Source: Herbidospora yilanensis (lineage in GTDB: Bacteria; Actinomycetota; Actinomycetes; Streptosporangiales; Streptosporangiaceae). Taken from it: a DNA stretch of 64,000 nucleotides. Where the stretch lies: the NCBI RefSeq assembly GCF_001570565.1, contig NZ_BBXE01000046.1, positions 1 to 64,000 of the forward strand, read 5' to 3'. Shown here one piece after another: positions 41,413-50,093 of this stretch. Position numbers and translations under genes: made by a program. Numbering within the stretch: the first letter of the stretch is position 1; the number at the start of each line of letters is the position of its first letter. The notes under the pieces are model-generated. The model was not told the DNA's origin. It searched no databases and was given only the letters and a program-made list of their open reading frames with translations.

Positions 41413-41618
41413 ACCGGCGGAAACCATGCCTGGTGGGGAGGTATTCCACCCCTGGAGTCGCAGCCGGTCGGGAAAGTTTCAGTGCCCCGGCGGGCCGGGG
41501 CCTCCGCCCCCGCAGGAAGGCGTGCCGGATCTCCGGTCGCGATGTTTCATACTCTTGACGGTCGCCGATTGTTTCCTGTTTGCTTCGCATGATTCACCCC
41601 GTAGATCACGGGTGGAGA

Positions 41619-41632
41619 TGTTAACGCTCACA
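41619..41632. promoter_or_regulatory. LacI-type operator upstream of the GDSL esterase
   Basis: TGTTAACGCTCACA is a near-palindrome with a central CG. It resembles the TGTNAGCGCTNACA sites used by LacI regulators of secreted actinomycete carbohydrate-degrading enzymes. It lies 31 bp before the esterase ATG. The rest of 41413-41663 holds a GC-rich hairpin near 41495 and a weak TTGACG promoter. Confidence 0.5.
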
Positions 41633-41663
41633 TCAACCTGACCTGCACGATGAGAGGTTGGCC

Positions 41664-42803
41664 ATGTCCGCTGGGAAACGATTACTCACCCTGGTGCTCG
41701 GAGCGGTTACCGTGCTCGCCATGTTGGTGGCCGTCCGGGCGACCGCCGCCCAGGCGGAGTCCAACGGCGGGGTGCGCGTCATGCCCCTGGGCGACTCCAT
41801 CACCGAGGGCACCCAGGTGCCCGGCGGTTACCGCATCGGGTTGTGGCAGCGGCTGGCCGCCGCCCGGTACACCAACGATTTCGTCGGCTCCCAGTTCAAC
41901 GGGCCGAGCTCGCTCTGGGACCACGACCACGAGGGACATCCCGGCTGGCGCATCGACCAGATCGACGCCAACGTCACCGGCTGGTTGCGGACGCACAACC
42001 CGCGCACCGTGCTGCTCCACATCGGCACCAACGACATCCTGCAGAACTACAACGTGTCCACCGCGCCCCAGCGGCTGTCCACGCTGATCGACCGCATCAC
42101 CGCGACGGTCCCGAACGCCGACGTCCTCGTCGCGACCATCATCCCGCTGTCGTCGGCCAGCCAGGGAGCCGCGGCCCGCACCTTCAACGCGGCCATCCCG
42201 GGCATCGTCTGGGACAAGGTCTCCGCCGGCAAGCGGGTGCACCTGGTCGACATGTACAGCAAGCTCACCACGTCCGACCTGATCGACGGCGTCCACCCGA
42301 CGGCGGGCGGCTACGACAAGATGGCCGCCGCCTGGTACACGGCCCTGCAGTCGATCCCCGGAAGCATCGGCCAGCCGAACACCACCCCCAGCCCGACCCC
42401 GTCGCCGTCCCCGTCGGCGACCAGTTCCATCCGCGGTGTCGGTTCGAACCGGTGCGTGGACGTGGCGGGCGTCTCCCAGGCCAACGGCGCGCGGGCGCAG
42501 ATCTGGGACTGCAACGGGCAGGCCAACCAGCGGTGGACCGCCACGTCCGCGTCTGAGCTGCGGGTCTACGGCAACAAGTGCCTGGACGTGAACGGCGGCT
42601 CCACCGCCGACGGCGCGGCGGTGATCATCTGGGACTGCAACGGCCAGAACAACCAGAAGTGGCGTTTCAACGCCGACGGCACCATCACCGCCGTCGGCGC
42701 GGGCAAATGCCTGGACGTCCCGAACTACTCGACGGCCAACGGGGTGCCGTTGCAGATCTGGTCCTGCAACGGCGCCGCCAACCAGCGCTGGAGCCGGGTC
42801 TGA
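41664..42803 (+). CDS. Secreted GDSL esterase with ricin-type lectin domain
   Basis: A 379-aa exported protein. The signal peptide ends near AAQAE. Residues 38-235 are an SGNH/CE3-like esterase with MPLGDSITEG (nucleophile Ser), HIGTNDIL (Asn) and LIDGVHPT (Asp-x-x-His). A Thr/Pro/Ser linker (240-260) leads to a beta-trefoil CBM13 with three QxW-type repeats (CNGQANQRW, CNGQNNQKW, CNGAANQRW). It probably deacetylates plant polysaccharide such as xylan. GAGAGG lies six bases before the ATG. Confidence 0.92.
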   Translation: MSAGKRLLTLVLGAVTVLAMLVAVRATAAQAESNGGVRVMPLGDSITEGTQVPGGYRIGLWQRLAAARYTNDFVGSQFNGPSSLWDHDHEGHPGWRIDQIDANVTGWLRTHNPRTVLLHIGTNDILQNYNVSTAPQRLSTLIDRITATVPNADVLVATIIPLSSASQGAAARTFNAAIPGIVWDKVSAGKRVHLVDMYSKLTTSDLIDGVHPTAGGYDKMAAAWYTALQSIPGSIGQPNTTPSPTPSPSPSATSSIRGVGSNRCVDVAGVSQANGARAQIWDCNGQANQRWTATSASELRVYGNKCLDVNGGSTADGAAVIIWDCNGQNNQKWRFNADGTITAVGAGKCLDVPNYSTANGVPLQIWSCNGAANQRWSRV

Positions 42804-42841
42804 ACCCGATCCGGCGAGGGCGCCCGGACCGGGGCTGAAGA

Positions 42842-42874
42842 CCGCACGCCGGCGACACCGTCACCGGCGTGCGG
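42842..42874. terminator. Bidirectional terminator hairpin
   Basis: Perfect 11-bp arms CCGCACGCCGG and CCGGCGTGCGG with an 11-nt loop lie between the convergent esterase and ABC-ATPase genes. Confidence 0.7.
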
Positions 42875-42902
42875 CCGGGGCGCTCCCACCCGCACCCGCG
42901 TC

Positions 42903-43535
42903 TCAGCGGCGGCAGCGGACCTCCGTCCGGGTGGTCGTGACCGTCCCGTCGACCAGGCGGTGGACGTGACAGGCCCCGGCCGGGGCCTCGCGGGTGGCCG
43001 CCACGACCGCCAGGCCCTCCTTGGTGAGGCGGTCGAGGGCCGAGAGGTCGGCGGGCGCGTCGAGGAGCAGGATCCGGGGGTTGGCCATCAGGGCGCGGCC
43101 GACGGCGGCGGCCTGGTGTTCGGTGAGGGAAAGGGCGGCGGCATGGGCGCGGCGTTTTTCCCGCAGGTTCGGATAGAGGTCGTAGACCTTGTTGAGGGTC
43201 CACGGCCCCGGGGCCGCCCAGCGTGCGCCGACCAGGAGATTCTCCTCCACGGTCAGCGACGTGAACAAACGGTGATTCTGCGGCATCAGGCATAGCCCAC
43301 GGGCTTTCCGCCATTCCGGGCGTTCCCGGGTGATGTCGGAGTCGTTGAAACGGATCGTCCCGTTCGCGGCGGGGTGCAGGCCGACGACGGTACGCAGCAG
43401 CGTCGTCTTGCCCGAGCCGGGGCCGCCCACGATGGCGTGGTGTTCTCCCTGCTCAACCCGCATCGTGACGGCGCGGATGGCGCGCGTGGCGCCATAACCG
43501 GCGGACAGTGCGGTGACTTCCAGTACGGCGTTCAT
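42903..43535 (-). CDS. LivF-like ABC ATPase with degenerate catalytic motifs
   Basis: A 210-aa ATPase closest to branched-chain amino acid LivF. Walker A GGPGSGKTT is intact. The signature is SLTEHQAAAVGRAL, not LSGGxQQ. Walker B is ILLLDAPAD, with Ala at the position of the catalytic Glu. The protein is shorter than LivF (about 235 aa) and no LivGHMK genes are near. It may bind but not hydrolyse ATP, or be a decaying gene. Codon usage looks ordinary and the frame is intact. It is divergent from the AraC regulator across 93 bp. Confidence 0.75.
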   Translation of the reverse strand: MNAVLEVTALSAGYGATRAIRAVTMRVEQGEHHAIVGGPGSGKTTLLRTVVGLHPAANGTIRFNDSDITRERPEWRKARGLCLMPQNHRLFTSLTVEENLLVGARWAAPGPWTLNKVYDLYPNLREKRRAHAAALSLTEHQAAAVGRALMANPRILLLDAPADLSALDRLTKEGLAVVAATREAPAGACHVHRLVDGTVTTTRTEVRCRR

Positions 43536-43628
43536 TTGCCATCAATTGTGGAAATTTCAGGCCGCATTCGTCTTGCACCTGGCGGCACACGACTTGACGC
43601 TCAGCGCACCGGGTCCCAATCTGCACAC

Positions 43629-44582
43629 ATGCTCTATATCGCCCATACCGCGGGCGTCCCGGTCGAGGAGCGTCAGGATTTCTGGCAAGACGTGGTTTCC
43701 TCGGCATTTGTGCCACTTGAAGCGGTTTTTCCGACAAAGCGGTTCGAGGGAAGACTCCGGTCCACCTCGCTGGGCCCGCTCGACGTGATCGACGTCGACA
43801 CGACGGCCCACCAGGCCCGCCGGACCCCCAGGCTGGTCTCGGCCGCCCCGTCCGACAGCCTGAAGCTCGGCCTGTTCGTGAAGGGCCGCGGACGGCTGGA
43901 GCAGGACGGCCGCCAGGCCGTCGTCGAGACCGGCGAGATGGCCGTGTACGACACCGACCGCCCCTACTGGCTCGACTTCGACGAACCGGCCCGCATGGTC
44001 GTGCTGCTGTTCCCGCGCGCCATGCTCGGGCTGCCGCCCGACCGGGTCGACGAGGTGACGGGGCGGTCGATCCCCAGCGCCGGCGGCGTCGGCGCCCTGG
44101 TCGCGCCCTTCCTGCTCCGGCTCGCGGCGCAACTCGACGACGTCGAGGTCCGCGACTCCGCCCGGCTGGCCGGCAACGTCGTCGACCTGGTCGCGACCAT
44201 GCTCGCCGACCGGCTGGACCTGCCCCCGGCCGACCCCGACGCCGCGCGCCGGGCGATGCTGCTGCGCATCACGTCGTACATAGAAGGGCACCTGGGAGAC
44301 CCCGGCCTCGACCCGGCCCGGATCGCGGCCGCGCACCACATCTCCACCCGATACCTGCACAAGCTGTTCAGCGCCGAGAGCACGACGGTGGCCGCCTGGA
44401 TCCGCACCCGCCGCCTGGAGCGCTGCGTCCGCGACCTGCGCGACCCCCTCCAGGCCGCCCGTCCGGTCAGCGCGATCGGCGCCCAGTGGGGGTTCCCGGA
44501 CGCCTCCCACTTCAGCCGCCTGTTCAAGGCCGCCTACGGCCTCTCACCCCGCGACTACCGGAGCGCGGTGGGCGAGCACTGA
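43629..44582 (+). CDS. AraC-family transcriptional regulator
   Basis: A 317-aa protein. An N-terminal AraC-binding-like domain spans about residues 10-190 (LGLFVKGRGRLEQDGRQAVVETGEMAVYDTDRPY). Two C-terminal HTHs follow (DPARIAAAHHISTRYLHKLFSAE; SAIGAQWGFPDASHFSRLFKAAYGLSPRDYR). It lies at the edge of the siderophore locus and its 3' end overlaps the monooxygenase gene by 39 nt tail to tail. It is a candidate siderophore-responsive activator, which is an inference from position. No iron box was seen upstream of it. Confidence 0.88.
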   Translation: MLYIAHTAGVPVEERQDFWQDVVSSAFVPLEAVFPTKRFEGRLRSTSLGPLDVIDVDTTAHQARRTPRLVSAAPSDSLKLGLFVKGRGRLEQDGRQAVVETGEMAVYDTDRPYWLDFDEPARMVVLLFPRAMLGLPPDRVDEVTGRSIPSAGGVGALVAPFLLRLAAQLDDVEVRDSARLAGNVVDLVATMLADRLDLPPADPDAARRAMLLRITSYIEGHLGDPGLDPARIAAAHHISTRYLHKLFSAESTTVAAWIRTRRLERCVRDLRDPLQAARPVSAIGAQWGFPDASHFSRLFKAAYGLSPRDYRSAVGEH

Positions 44583-45833
44583 GTCGCGGATCTCGCCCGC
44601 CCGGATCGCCGTGGTCGACAACAGGGTCGAGGTGAGGCCGTGGGAGTGCTCGGTGCCTCCCTGGAGGTAGACGCCGGCGGTCACCGGGCCGGCGAACTGG
44701 ACGCGGTGGTCGCGGCTCACCCGCAGCGCGTCCTCGTCGTCGCGCAGGCAGAGCTTGCCCGCCTCGCCAAGGAGCGCGGCCACGTCGTGGGGGCGGTAGC
44801 CCGTCGCGTGGACCAGGACGTCGGCCTCGATCGTGACGTGCTCGCCGGTCGGGAGGTATTCGACCGTCACCCGCAGGCCGCCGGGACCCTCCTCGACGTC
44901 GCGGATGCGGGAGACGTTGAGCATCCGCAGCCTCTGGTGGCCGTGCACCTTCTCGCGGTACATGGTGGCGTACAGGGCCTGGATGAGGTCCATGTCGACC
45001 ACGGAGTAGTTGGTGCCCCGGTGGTAGTCGACGAGCGACCGCTTCACCTCGGCGGGGGCGGTGAAGTAGACGTCGACCGCGTCGGGGTCGAAGATGCGGT
45101 TCGCGAACGGGCTGTCGTCGGCGGGGGTGTAGCCGTACTTGGCGAAGATCGCGCAGACCTCGGCGTCGGTGAAGGTGCGGTGCAGGTAGTCGACCGCCTC
45201 GGCGGCGCTCTGCCCGGCCCCGAGCACTAACACGCGCCCGATCCGGTCGCCGCCGGCCACCTTCTCCGCCACCTTCGGGACCAGCCCGCTGGTGTGCCAG
45301 ACCCGGTCGGACAACACCGTCCCGGGCGGCAGATGCGGCTCCAGGCCCACCGCGACCGACAGGTTCCGGGCCCGGCGCACCCGGCCGTCGGCGGTGACGA
45401 CGTCGAAGTAGCGGATCTCGCCGTCCTCCTTGACGGCCTTCACCGCGGTCACCTCGGAGGAGTAGGTCACCGTGTGGGCCATGCGCGCCGCCGCCCACTC
45501 GAAGTAGTCGTGGAACTCCGCGCGGAGCGGGAACAGGGTCTTCTGGTTGAGGAAGTCGACCAGGCGGCCCTTGTCCCGCAGGTAGCACAGGAAGCTGAAC
45601 TCGCTGGCCGGGTTCCGCATCGTGACCAGGTCCTTCGGAAAGGAGACCTGCATCGTCGCGTCGTCGATGAGCATGCCGCGGTGCCAGCCGAAGCGCGGCT
45701 GTTTCTCCAGGAAGGCGGCGGTCATCCGCTCCGACGGCGCGGCCCGCGCGTTGTGCTCCTCGACGGCTATGGCCAGTGCCAGGTTCGAGGGCCCGAATCC
45801 GATCCCCAGAACGTCGTAGACCATCGTGGTCAC
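44544..45833 (-). CDS. L-ornithine N5-monooxygenase (siderophore)
   Basis: A 429-aa FAD/NADPH-dependent hydroxylase making N5-hydroxyornithine for hydroxamate siderophores. The FAD site is DVLGIGFGPSNLALA, followed by LEKQPRFGWHRGML and MQVSFPKDLVTMRNP. The NADPH loop is VLVLGAGQSAAEAVDYL, and the family C-terminal motif is VLVHATGYRP. Lysine hydroxylases of the same family are the alternative. The NRPS code supports ornithine. The GTG start has GGGAGG seven bases upstream. It is divergent from the formyltransferase across a shared iron box. Confidence 0.93.
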   Translation of the reverse strand: MTTMVYDVLGIGFGPSNLALAIAVEEHNARAAPSERMTAAFLEKQPRFGWHRGMLIDDATMQVSFPKDLVTMRNPASEFSFLCYLRDKGRLVDFLNQKTLFPLRAEFHDYFEWAAARMAHTVTYSSEVTAVKAVKEDGEIRYFDVVTADGRVRRARNLSVAVGLEPHLPPGTVLSDRVWHTSGLVPKVAEKVAGGDRIGRVLVLGAGQSAAEAVDYLHRTFTDAEVCAIFAKYGYTPADDSPFANRIFDPDAVDVYFTAPAEVKRSLVDYHRGTNYSVVDMDLIQALYATMYREKVHGHQRLRMLNVSRIRDVEEGPGGLRVTVEYLPTGEHVTIEADVLVHATGYRPHDVAALLGEAGKLCLRDDEDALRVSRDHRVQFAGPVTAGVYLQGGTEHSHGLTSTLLSTTAIRAGEIRDSVLAHRAPVVAG

Positions 45834-45865
45834 GCGATCGCCTCCCTTGTCGCTCGTATGGTAAA

Positions 45866-45884
45866 TAAGGTTAGCCTTACCTTG
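45866..45884. promoter_or_regulatory. IdeR/DmdR iron box 1
   Basis: TAAGGTTAGCCTTACCTTG matches about 14 of 19 positions of the TTAGGTTAGGCTAACCTAA consensus. It lies in the 83-bp divergent gap between monooxygenase and formyltransferase, so iron should repress both. Confidence 0.85.
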
Positions 45885-45916
45885 CAATATCGGCCGACGG
45901 AGAGGGAACCCCCACC

Positions 45917-46855
45917 ATGCGGGTCGTCATGTTCGGACACCAGACCTGGGGGCACCGCACCCTGCGGGCGCTGCTGGAGTCGTCGCACGAGGTCGTGCTG
46001 GCGGTGACCCATCCGAAGAGCGACCACGCGTACGAGAGGATCTGGGACGACAGCGTCGCCGACCTGGCCGCCGGGCACGACGTGCCCGTCCTGCTGCGCA
46101 ACCGCCCGACCGACCCCGAGTTACTCCAGGCCGTGAAGGACGCGCGGCCCGACGTCATCGTGGCCAACAACTGGCGCACGTGGTTGCCGCCGGAGATCTA
46201 CGACCTGCCCCCGCACGGCACCCTCAACGTGCACGACTCGCTGCTGCCGAAATACGCCGGGTTCTCACCGATCATCTGGGCCCTCATCAACGGCGAACCG
46301 GAGGTCGGCGTGACCGCCCACCGGATGACGGAGGACCTGGACGCGGGCGACGTCCTCCTCCAGCGCTCGGTCCCGGTGACGCCCACCTCGACCGCGACGG
46401 ACCTGTTCCTCGCGACCGTCGACCTCATCGCGCCGATCGTGCACGAGGGCCTCGACCTCATCGAGTCGGGCCGGGCGGTCTGGACCCCCCAGGACCGGTC
46501 GCAGGCCTCCTTCTTCCACAAACGGGCCGTCGAGGACAGCCGCATCGACTGGACGTGGCCCGCGGAGGACCTGGAGCGGCTGGTACGCGCGCAGTCGGAC
46601 CCCTATCCGAACGCCTTTACCTTTCACCGGGGCGAGCGGATCCGGGTGCTGGAGGCCTCGGTCTCGAAGGGCCGTTACGGGGGGACGCCGGGGCGGGTGT
46701 TCATCCGCGAGGGCGACGGGATCGTGATCGTGGCCGGGGCGAACGCGCGGTCGGGGCGGCTCCCCGGGTTGGTGATCAGCAAGGTCCGGCTCGACGACGG
46801 CACGGAACTCCCGGCGACGGAGCACTTCCGCGTGATGGGCGGCTACCTCGGCTGA
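45917..46855 (+). CDS. N5-hydroxyornithine formyltransferase
   Basis: A 312-aa enzyme of the methionyl-tRNA formyltransferase fold, using N10-formyl-THF. The N-terminal catalytic domain has the Asn-His-Asp triad region (NVHDSLLPKYAGFSPIIWALINGE; HRMTEDLDAGDVL), and the C-terminal OB-like domain begins near residue 205. It lies opposite the ornithine monooxygenase and matches the role of CchA in coelichelin biosynthesis: formylating N5-hydroxyornithine to the hydroxamate. A housekeeping fmt is unlikely here given the iron box. Confidence 0.9.
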   Translation: MRVVMFGHQTWGHRTLRALLESSHEVVLAVTHPKSDHAYERIWDDSVADLAAGHDVPVLLRNRPTDPELLQAVKDARPDVIVANNWRTWLPPEIYDLPPHGTLNVHDSLLPKYAGFSPIIWALINGEPEVGVTAHRMTEDLDAGDVLLQRSVPVTPTSTATDLFLATVDLIAPIVHEGLDLIESGRAVWTPQDRSQASFFHKRAVEDSRIDWTWPAEDLERLVRAQSDPYPNAFTFHRGERIRVLEASVSKGRYGGTPGRVFIREGDGIVIVAGANARSGRLPGLVISKVRLDDGTELPATEHFRVMGGYLG

Positions 46856-46931
46856 CCCGGCGACCCCGCGGGACTTCCGGGTAGAGAACGCGCCGAGCAT
46901 CCCGCGATGGGCGTATTGATACGATCGGTAG

Positions 46932-46956
46932 AGGTGTGCCGGGAAGTCTGGTCGGC
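46932..46956 (+). promoter_or_regulatory. Shared 25-nt leader element, nhaA copy
   Basis: Contains GCCGGGAAGTCTGGTCGGC preceded by AGGTGT. The same 25 nt, with one mismatch, precedes the CBS/ArsB-type operon at 50045-50069 in the same orientation relative to its genes. It ends 38 nt before the nhaA ATG. The GCCG and CGGC ends can pair, so it may be a structured RNA or a protein site. The remaining 46857-46994 holds no gene. Confidence 0.6.
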
Positions 46957-46994
46957 GGAGGTTGTTCGCGTTCCTGCTACCAGAGCGGAGTTCC

Positions 46995-48266
46995 ATGCCC
47001 GGCACCGAGATTCGTCGTGCCCCTCGACTGTTCGACCGCAGCACCTGGCCCGAGACCAGGCGCATCGCCGACATCCTGCGCAAGGAGACCATCGGCGGCG
47101 CGTTGCTGCTGGCGGCGGCGCTGGCCGCGATGGTGTGGGCCAACTCCCCGTGGGCGCAGGCCTACCGGGAGCTCGGCGCGATCGAGGTCGGCCCCGCCGC
47201 GCTGCACCTGAACCTCGACCTGGCCGCCTGGGCGGCCGACGGCCTGCTGGCGATCTTCTTCTTCGTGGCCGGGCTGGAACTCAAACGCGAGTTCGTCGCC
47301 GGTGACCTGAGCGACGTCCGCCGCGCGGCCGTGCCCGTGGCGGCGGCCTTCGGCGGCGTGCTCGTGCCCGCCCTGCTCTACCTGGCCATCGCGGGAGAGA
47401 CCGGGGCGCGGGGGTGGGCGATCCCGACCGCCACCGACATCGCCTTCGCCCTGGCCGTGCTGGCCGTCGTCGGCCGGAACCTGCCCGCCGGGCTGCGCAC
47501 GTTCCTGCTGACGCTGGCGGTGGTCGACGACCTGATCGCCATCGTCATCATCGCCGTCTTCTACACCGCCCACCTGTCGGTCGTGCCCCTGCTGCTGGCC
47601 CTGGCGCCGCTGGCGGTCTTCGCCGCGCTGGTACGGCGGCAGGTGCGCGCATGGTGGCTGCTGCTGCCGTTGGCGTTCGCCACCTGGGCGCTGGTGCACG
47701 CCTCGGGCGTGCACGCCACGGTGGCCGGGGTGCTGCTCGCGCTGACCGTCCCGGTGCCCCGCCGCGACGGCGGCGAAGGCCCAGGACTGGCCGAGCACTT
47801 CGAGCACCGGCTCCGGCCGGTCTCCGCCGGGATCGCGGTGCCGGTCTTCGCCTTCTTCTCCGCCGGCGTCACCCTCGGCGGCCTCAGCGGTCTGGCCGGC
47901 ACCCTGAGCGACCCGATCGCCCTGGGCGTGGTCGCCGGCCTGGTGGTGGGCAAGCCGGTCGGCATCCTGCTGGCGACGTGGCTGGTGGCCCGCTTCACCC
48001 GGGCCAGCCTGGACGACGGCCTGGCCTGGATCGACCTGGCCGGCCTGTCGGTGCTGGCCGGGATCGGCTTCACCGTCTCCCTGCTCATCGGTGAACTGGC
48101 CTTCGACGGGCAGAGCGGGGTCAAGGTCGCGGTGCTGGCCGGGTCGCTGGCCGCCGCCCTGCTCGCGACGGTGATCCTGCGCATGCGCGCCCGCGTCTAC
48201 CGGCGGCTGCACGAGGCCGAGACCCGCGACTCCGACGGCGACGGCGTGCCCGACTGCTACGAGTGA
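46995..48266 (+). CDS. nhaA: Na+/H+ antiporter NhaA
   Basis: A 423-aa protein with about 12 membrane helices. The paired catalytic aspartates lie in [13 protein letters not shown], and the inverted-repeat helices carry [35 protein letters not shown] and [17 protein letters not shown]. It exchanges external protons for internal Na+ or Li+. The C-terminal tail ends [13 protein letters not shown], an acidic DxDxDG calcium-type loop that is not part of standard NhaA. GGAG lies five bases before the ATG. It is convergent with the ArsB/NhaD-type gene. Confidence 0.93.
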   Translation: MPGTEIRRAPRLFDRSTWPETRRIADILRKETIGGALLLAAALAAMVWANSPWAQAYRELGAIEVGPAALHLNLDLAAWAADGLLAIFFFVAGLELKREFVAGDLSDVRRAAVPVAAAFGGVLVPALLYLAIAGETGARGWAIPTATDIAFALAVLAVVGRNLPAGLRTFLLTLAVVDDLIAIVIIAVFYTAHLSVVPLLLALAPLAVFAALVRRQVRAWWLLLPLAFATWALVHASGVHATVAGVLLALTVPVPRRDGGEGPGLAEHFEHRLRPVSAGIAVPVFAFFSAGVTLGGLSGLAGTLSDPIALGVVAGLVVGKPVGILLATWLVARFTRASLDDGLAWIDLAGLSVLAGIGFTVSLLIGELAFDGQSGVKVAVLAGSLAAALLATVILRMRARVYRRLHEAETRDSDGDGVPDCYE

Positions 48267-48280
48267 GGCCGCGCCACCTC

Positions 48281-49573
48281 CTACATCAGGTACCGCAGCC
48301 ACAGGTAGGGGGTGACCAGGGCGACGGTGACCACGGTGACGACCAGGCCGTACTTGGTGAACGTCCAGAAGCTGATCGGCTGGCCGTTGCGGGCGGCGAT
48401 GCCGATCACCACCACGTTGGCGGCGGCGCCCACGGCGGTGGCGTTGCCGCCCAGGTCGGCGCCGAAGGCCAGCGCCCACCAGAGCACCTGGGCGTGCTCG
48501 TTGCCGCCGCCCGCCTGGACCAGGTCGGCGGCGATGGGGCTCATGGTGGCGACGTACGGGATGTTGTCGACGATCGCGGAGATCACGGCCGATCCCCACA
48601 ACATGACCATGGTGGCCAGCCCGAGACGCCCCTCGGTGGCCTCGACGGCCAGGCGGGAGACCTGGCCGATGACGCCGGTCTCGACCAGGGCGCCGACCAT
48701 GACGAACAGGCCGACGAAGAAGACGAGCGTCGGCCATTCGACCTCGGCGATGGCCTCCTCCGTGGTGACCTTCGTGGCGGCCACCAGGATGCCGGCGCCC
48801 AGGATCGCGACGATCGAGGGTTCGTAGTGCAGCACCGGATGCAGTACGAACGCCACCAGGACCAGGCCGAGCACCACGAGGCTCTGCCACAGCAGCCGCC
48901 GGTCGGAGATCGCCTCCCGCTCGTCGAGTTGCATGATCTCGGCGGCGCGCCGTTCGTCGTATACGAACGCCTTGCGGAACAGCACCCGGCACAGGCCGAG
49001 GAACACGACGACCAGCACCACCACCATCGGGGCCATGTGCACCAGGAAGTCGTTGAACGACAGGCCGGCCCGGCTGGCGATGATGATGTTCGGCGGGTCG
49101 CCCACCAGCGTGGCCGCGCCGCCGATGTTGGAGGCCAGCGCCTCGGCGATCAGGTAGGGCACCGCCGACAACCCCAGCCGCGCGCACACCAGGAACGTGA
49201 CCGGCGCGATCAGCAGCACCGTGGTCACGTTGTCGAGCAGCGCCGAGGCCGCGGCGGTGATCAGGACCAGCAGCACCATCAGCCGGTAGGGGCGGCCCCT
49301 GGCGCGTTTGGCCGCCCAGATGGCCAGGTATTCGAAGACGCCCGTCTGTTTCAGCACCCCGACGATGACCATCATGCCGAGCAGCAGGAACACGACGTTC
49401 CAGTCGATCCCCGTCTCCTGGGAGAAGAACGCCGCCCCGGCGTCGGTGGCGTGGATGCCGAGCATGATCCCCGCCCCGCCGAGGGCGGCGGCGACCCGGT
49501 GGACCCGTTCGGAGGCGATCAGGGCGTAGACGCCCAGGAAGACCGCCAGCGACAACCAGGCGAGCGCGCTCAT
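48281..49573 (-). CDS. ArsB/NhaD ion-transporter superfamily protein
   Basis: A 430-aa protein with about 11-12 membrane helices. Two Asp-Asn pivots characteristic of the ArsB/NhaD/P-protein fold are seen: ASALLDNVTTVLLIAPVT and SAIVDNIPYVATMSP. GDPPNIIIASRAGLSFNDF and GADLGGNATAVGAAANVV complete the two half-repeats. The substrate may be Na+/H+ (NhaD) or an oxyanion. Proximity to nhaA and the shared leader element favour sodium. The ATG overlaps the CBS stop, so they are co-translated. Confidence 0.85.
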   Translation of the reverse strand: MSALAWLSLAVFLGVYALIASERVHRVAAALGGAGIMLGIHATDAGAAFFSQETGIDWNVVFLLLGMMVIVGVLKQTGVFEYLAIWAAKRARGRPYRLMVLLVLITAAASALLDNVTTVLLIAPVTFLVCARLGLSAVPYLIAEALASNIGGAATLVGDPPNIIIASRAGLSFNDFLVHMAPMVVVLVVVFLGLCRVLFRKAFVYDERRAAEIMQLDEREAISDRRLLWQSLVVLGLVLVAFVLHPVLHYEPSIVAILGAGILVAATKVTTEEAIAEVEWPTLVFFVGLFVMVGALVETGVIGQVSRLAVEATEGRLGLATMVMLWGSAVISAIVDNIPYVATMSPIAADLVQAGGGNEHAQVLWWALAFGADLGGNATAVGAAANVVVIGIAARNGQPISFWTFTKYGLVVTVVTVALVTPYLWLRYLM

Positions 49574-50013
49574 GCGCCGGAGAGCCGGTCGAACAGGGTC
49601 GTCAGCGTGATCGCGCCGAGGTAGCGGCCGTCGTCGACGACGGCGACCAGCGGACTTCGGGTGCGGGCCATCAGCGCGGCCACCTCCAGGATCGTGGCCT
49701 CGGGATCGGTCACGGGAAGCTCTCTCGGCCGTGGCGGCAACGCGTCCCGCACGGCCCGGTCGCCGACGTCGGCGAGAAAGAGGTCGGCGTGCGCCTCGTC
49801 GACGACCCGGGCCAGCGCCGGGTCGTCCTGGCAGTAGCCGGGCACCGCGAGCGCGAGGACCTGGGTGCCCGGCAGCACGCTGTGCGGAAGGCCGTCCTCG
49901 TCCAGCACGATCAGCCCGGCGAGGCCGAGCTCGGCCATCAGCCGGGCGGTCTGCCTGATCGGGGTGTCGAGGGTGACGGTGGGGAAGTCGGTGAGCAGAT
50001 CACGAGCGCGCAC
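49570..50013 (-). CDS. CBS-domain pair protein
   Basis: A 147-aa Bateman module. CBS1 runs from VRARDLLTDFPTVTLDTPIRQTARLMAE to about residue 55. CBS2 is PVTDPEATILEVAALMARTRSPLVAVVDDGRYLGAITL. Such pairs bind adenine nucleotides and gate transporters, and this one is coupled to the transporter gene by an ATGA overlap. The GTG start was chosen because GAAGGG lies seven bases upstream. An in-frame GTG 18 codons earlier would run through the shared 25-nt element. Confidence 0.8.
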   Translation of the reverse strand: MRARDLLTDFPTVTLDTPIRQTARLMAELGLAGLIVLDEDGLPHSVLPGTQVLALAVPGYCQDDPALARVVDEAHADLFLADVGDRAVRDALPPRPRELPVTDPEATILEVAALMARTRSPLVAVVDDGRYLGAITLTTLFDRLSGA

Positions 50014-50044
50014 GGCCGGGCCCTTCGCGGATGGCGGAAACAGT

Positions 50045-50069
50045 GCCGACCAGACTTCCCGGCTCACCT
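50045..50069 (-). promoter_or_regulatory. Shared 25-nt leader element, CBS-operon copy
   Basis: On the leftward strand it reads AGGTGA followed by GCCGGGAAGTCTGGTCGGC, ending 31 nt before the CBS start. The core of 19 nt is identical to the copy upstream of nhaA. It lies between the FecE-type stop and the CBS gene. Confidence 0.6.
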
Positions 50070-50093
50070 GGCAGGAACTCTAACAAGAGCCGG

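Noticed and set aside
42440-42456. GGTTCGAACC resembling a tRNA T-arm
   Set aside because: It lies within the lectin domain coding sequence, with no acceptor stem, anticodon arm or CCA context.
48225-48266. Possible full EF-hand in the NhaA C-terminus
   Set aside because: Only a single DSDGDGVPD loop at the extreme tail is present, without flanking helices. Recorded as a tail oddity, not as a calcium-sensor domain.
50014-50067. 18-codon N-terminal extension of the CBS protein starting at GTG 50067
   Set aside because: A better ribosome site lies at GTG 50013, and the extension would translate the non-coding element shared with nhaA.
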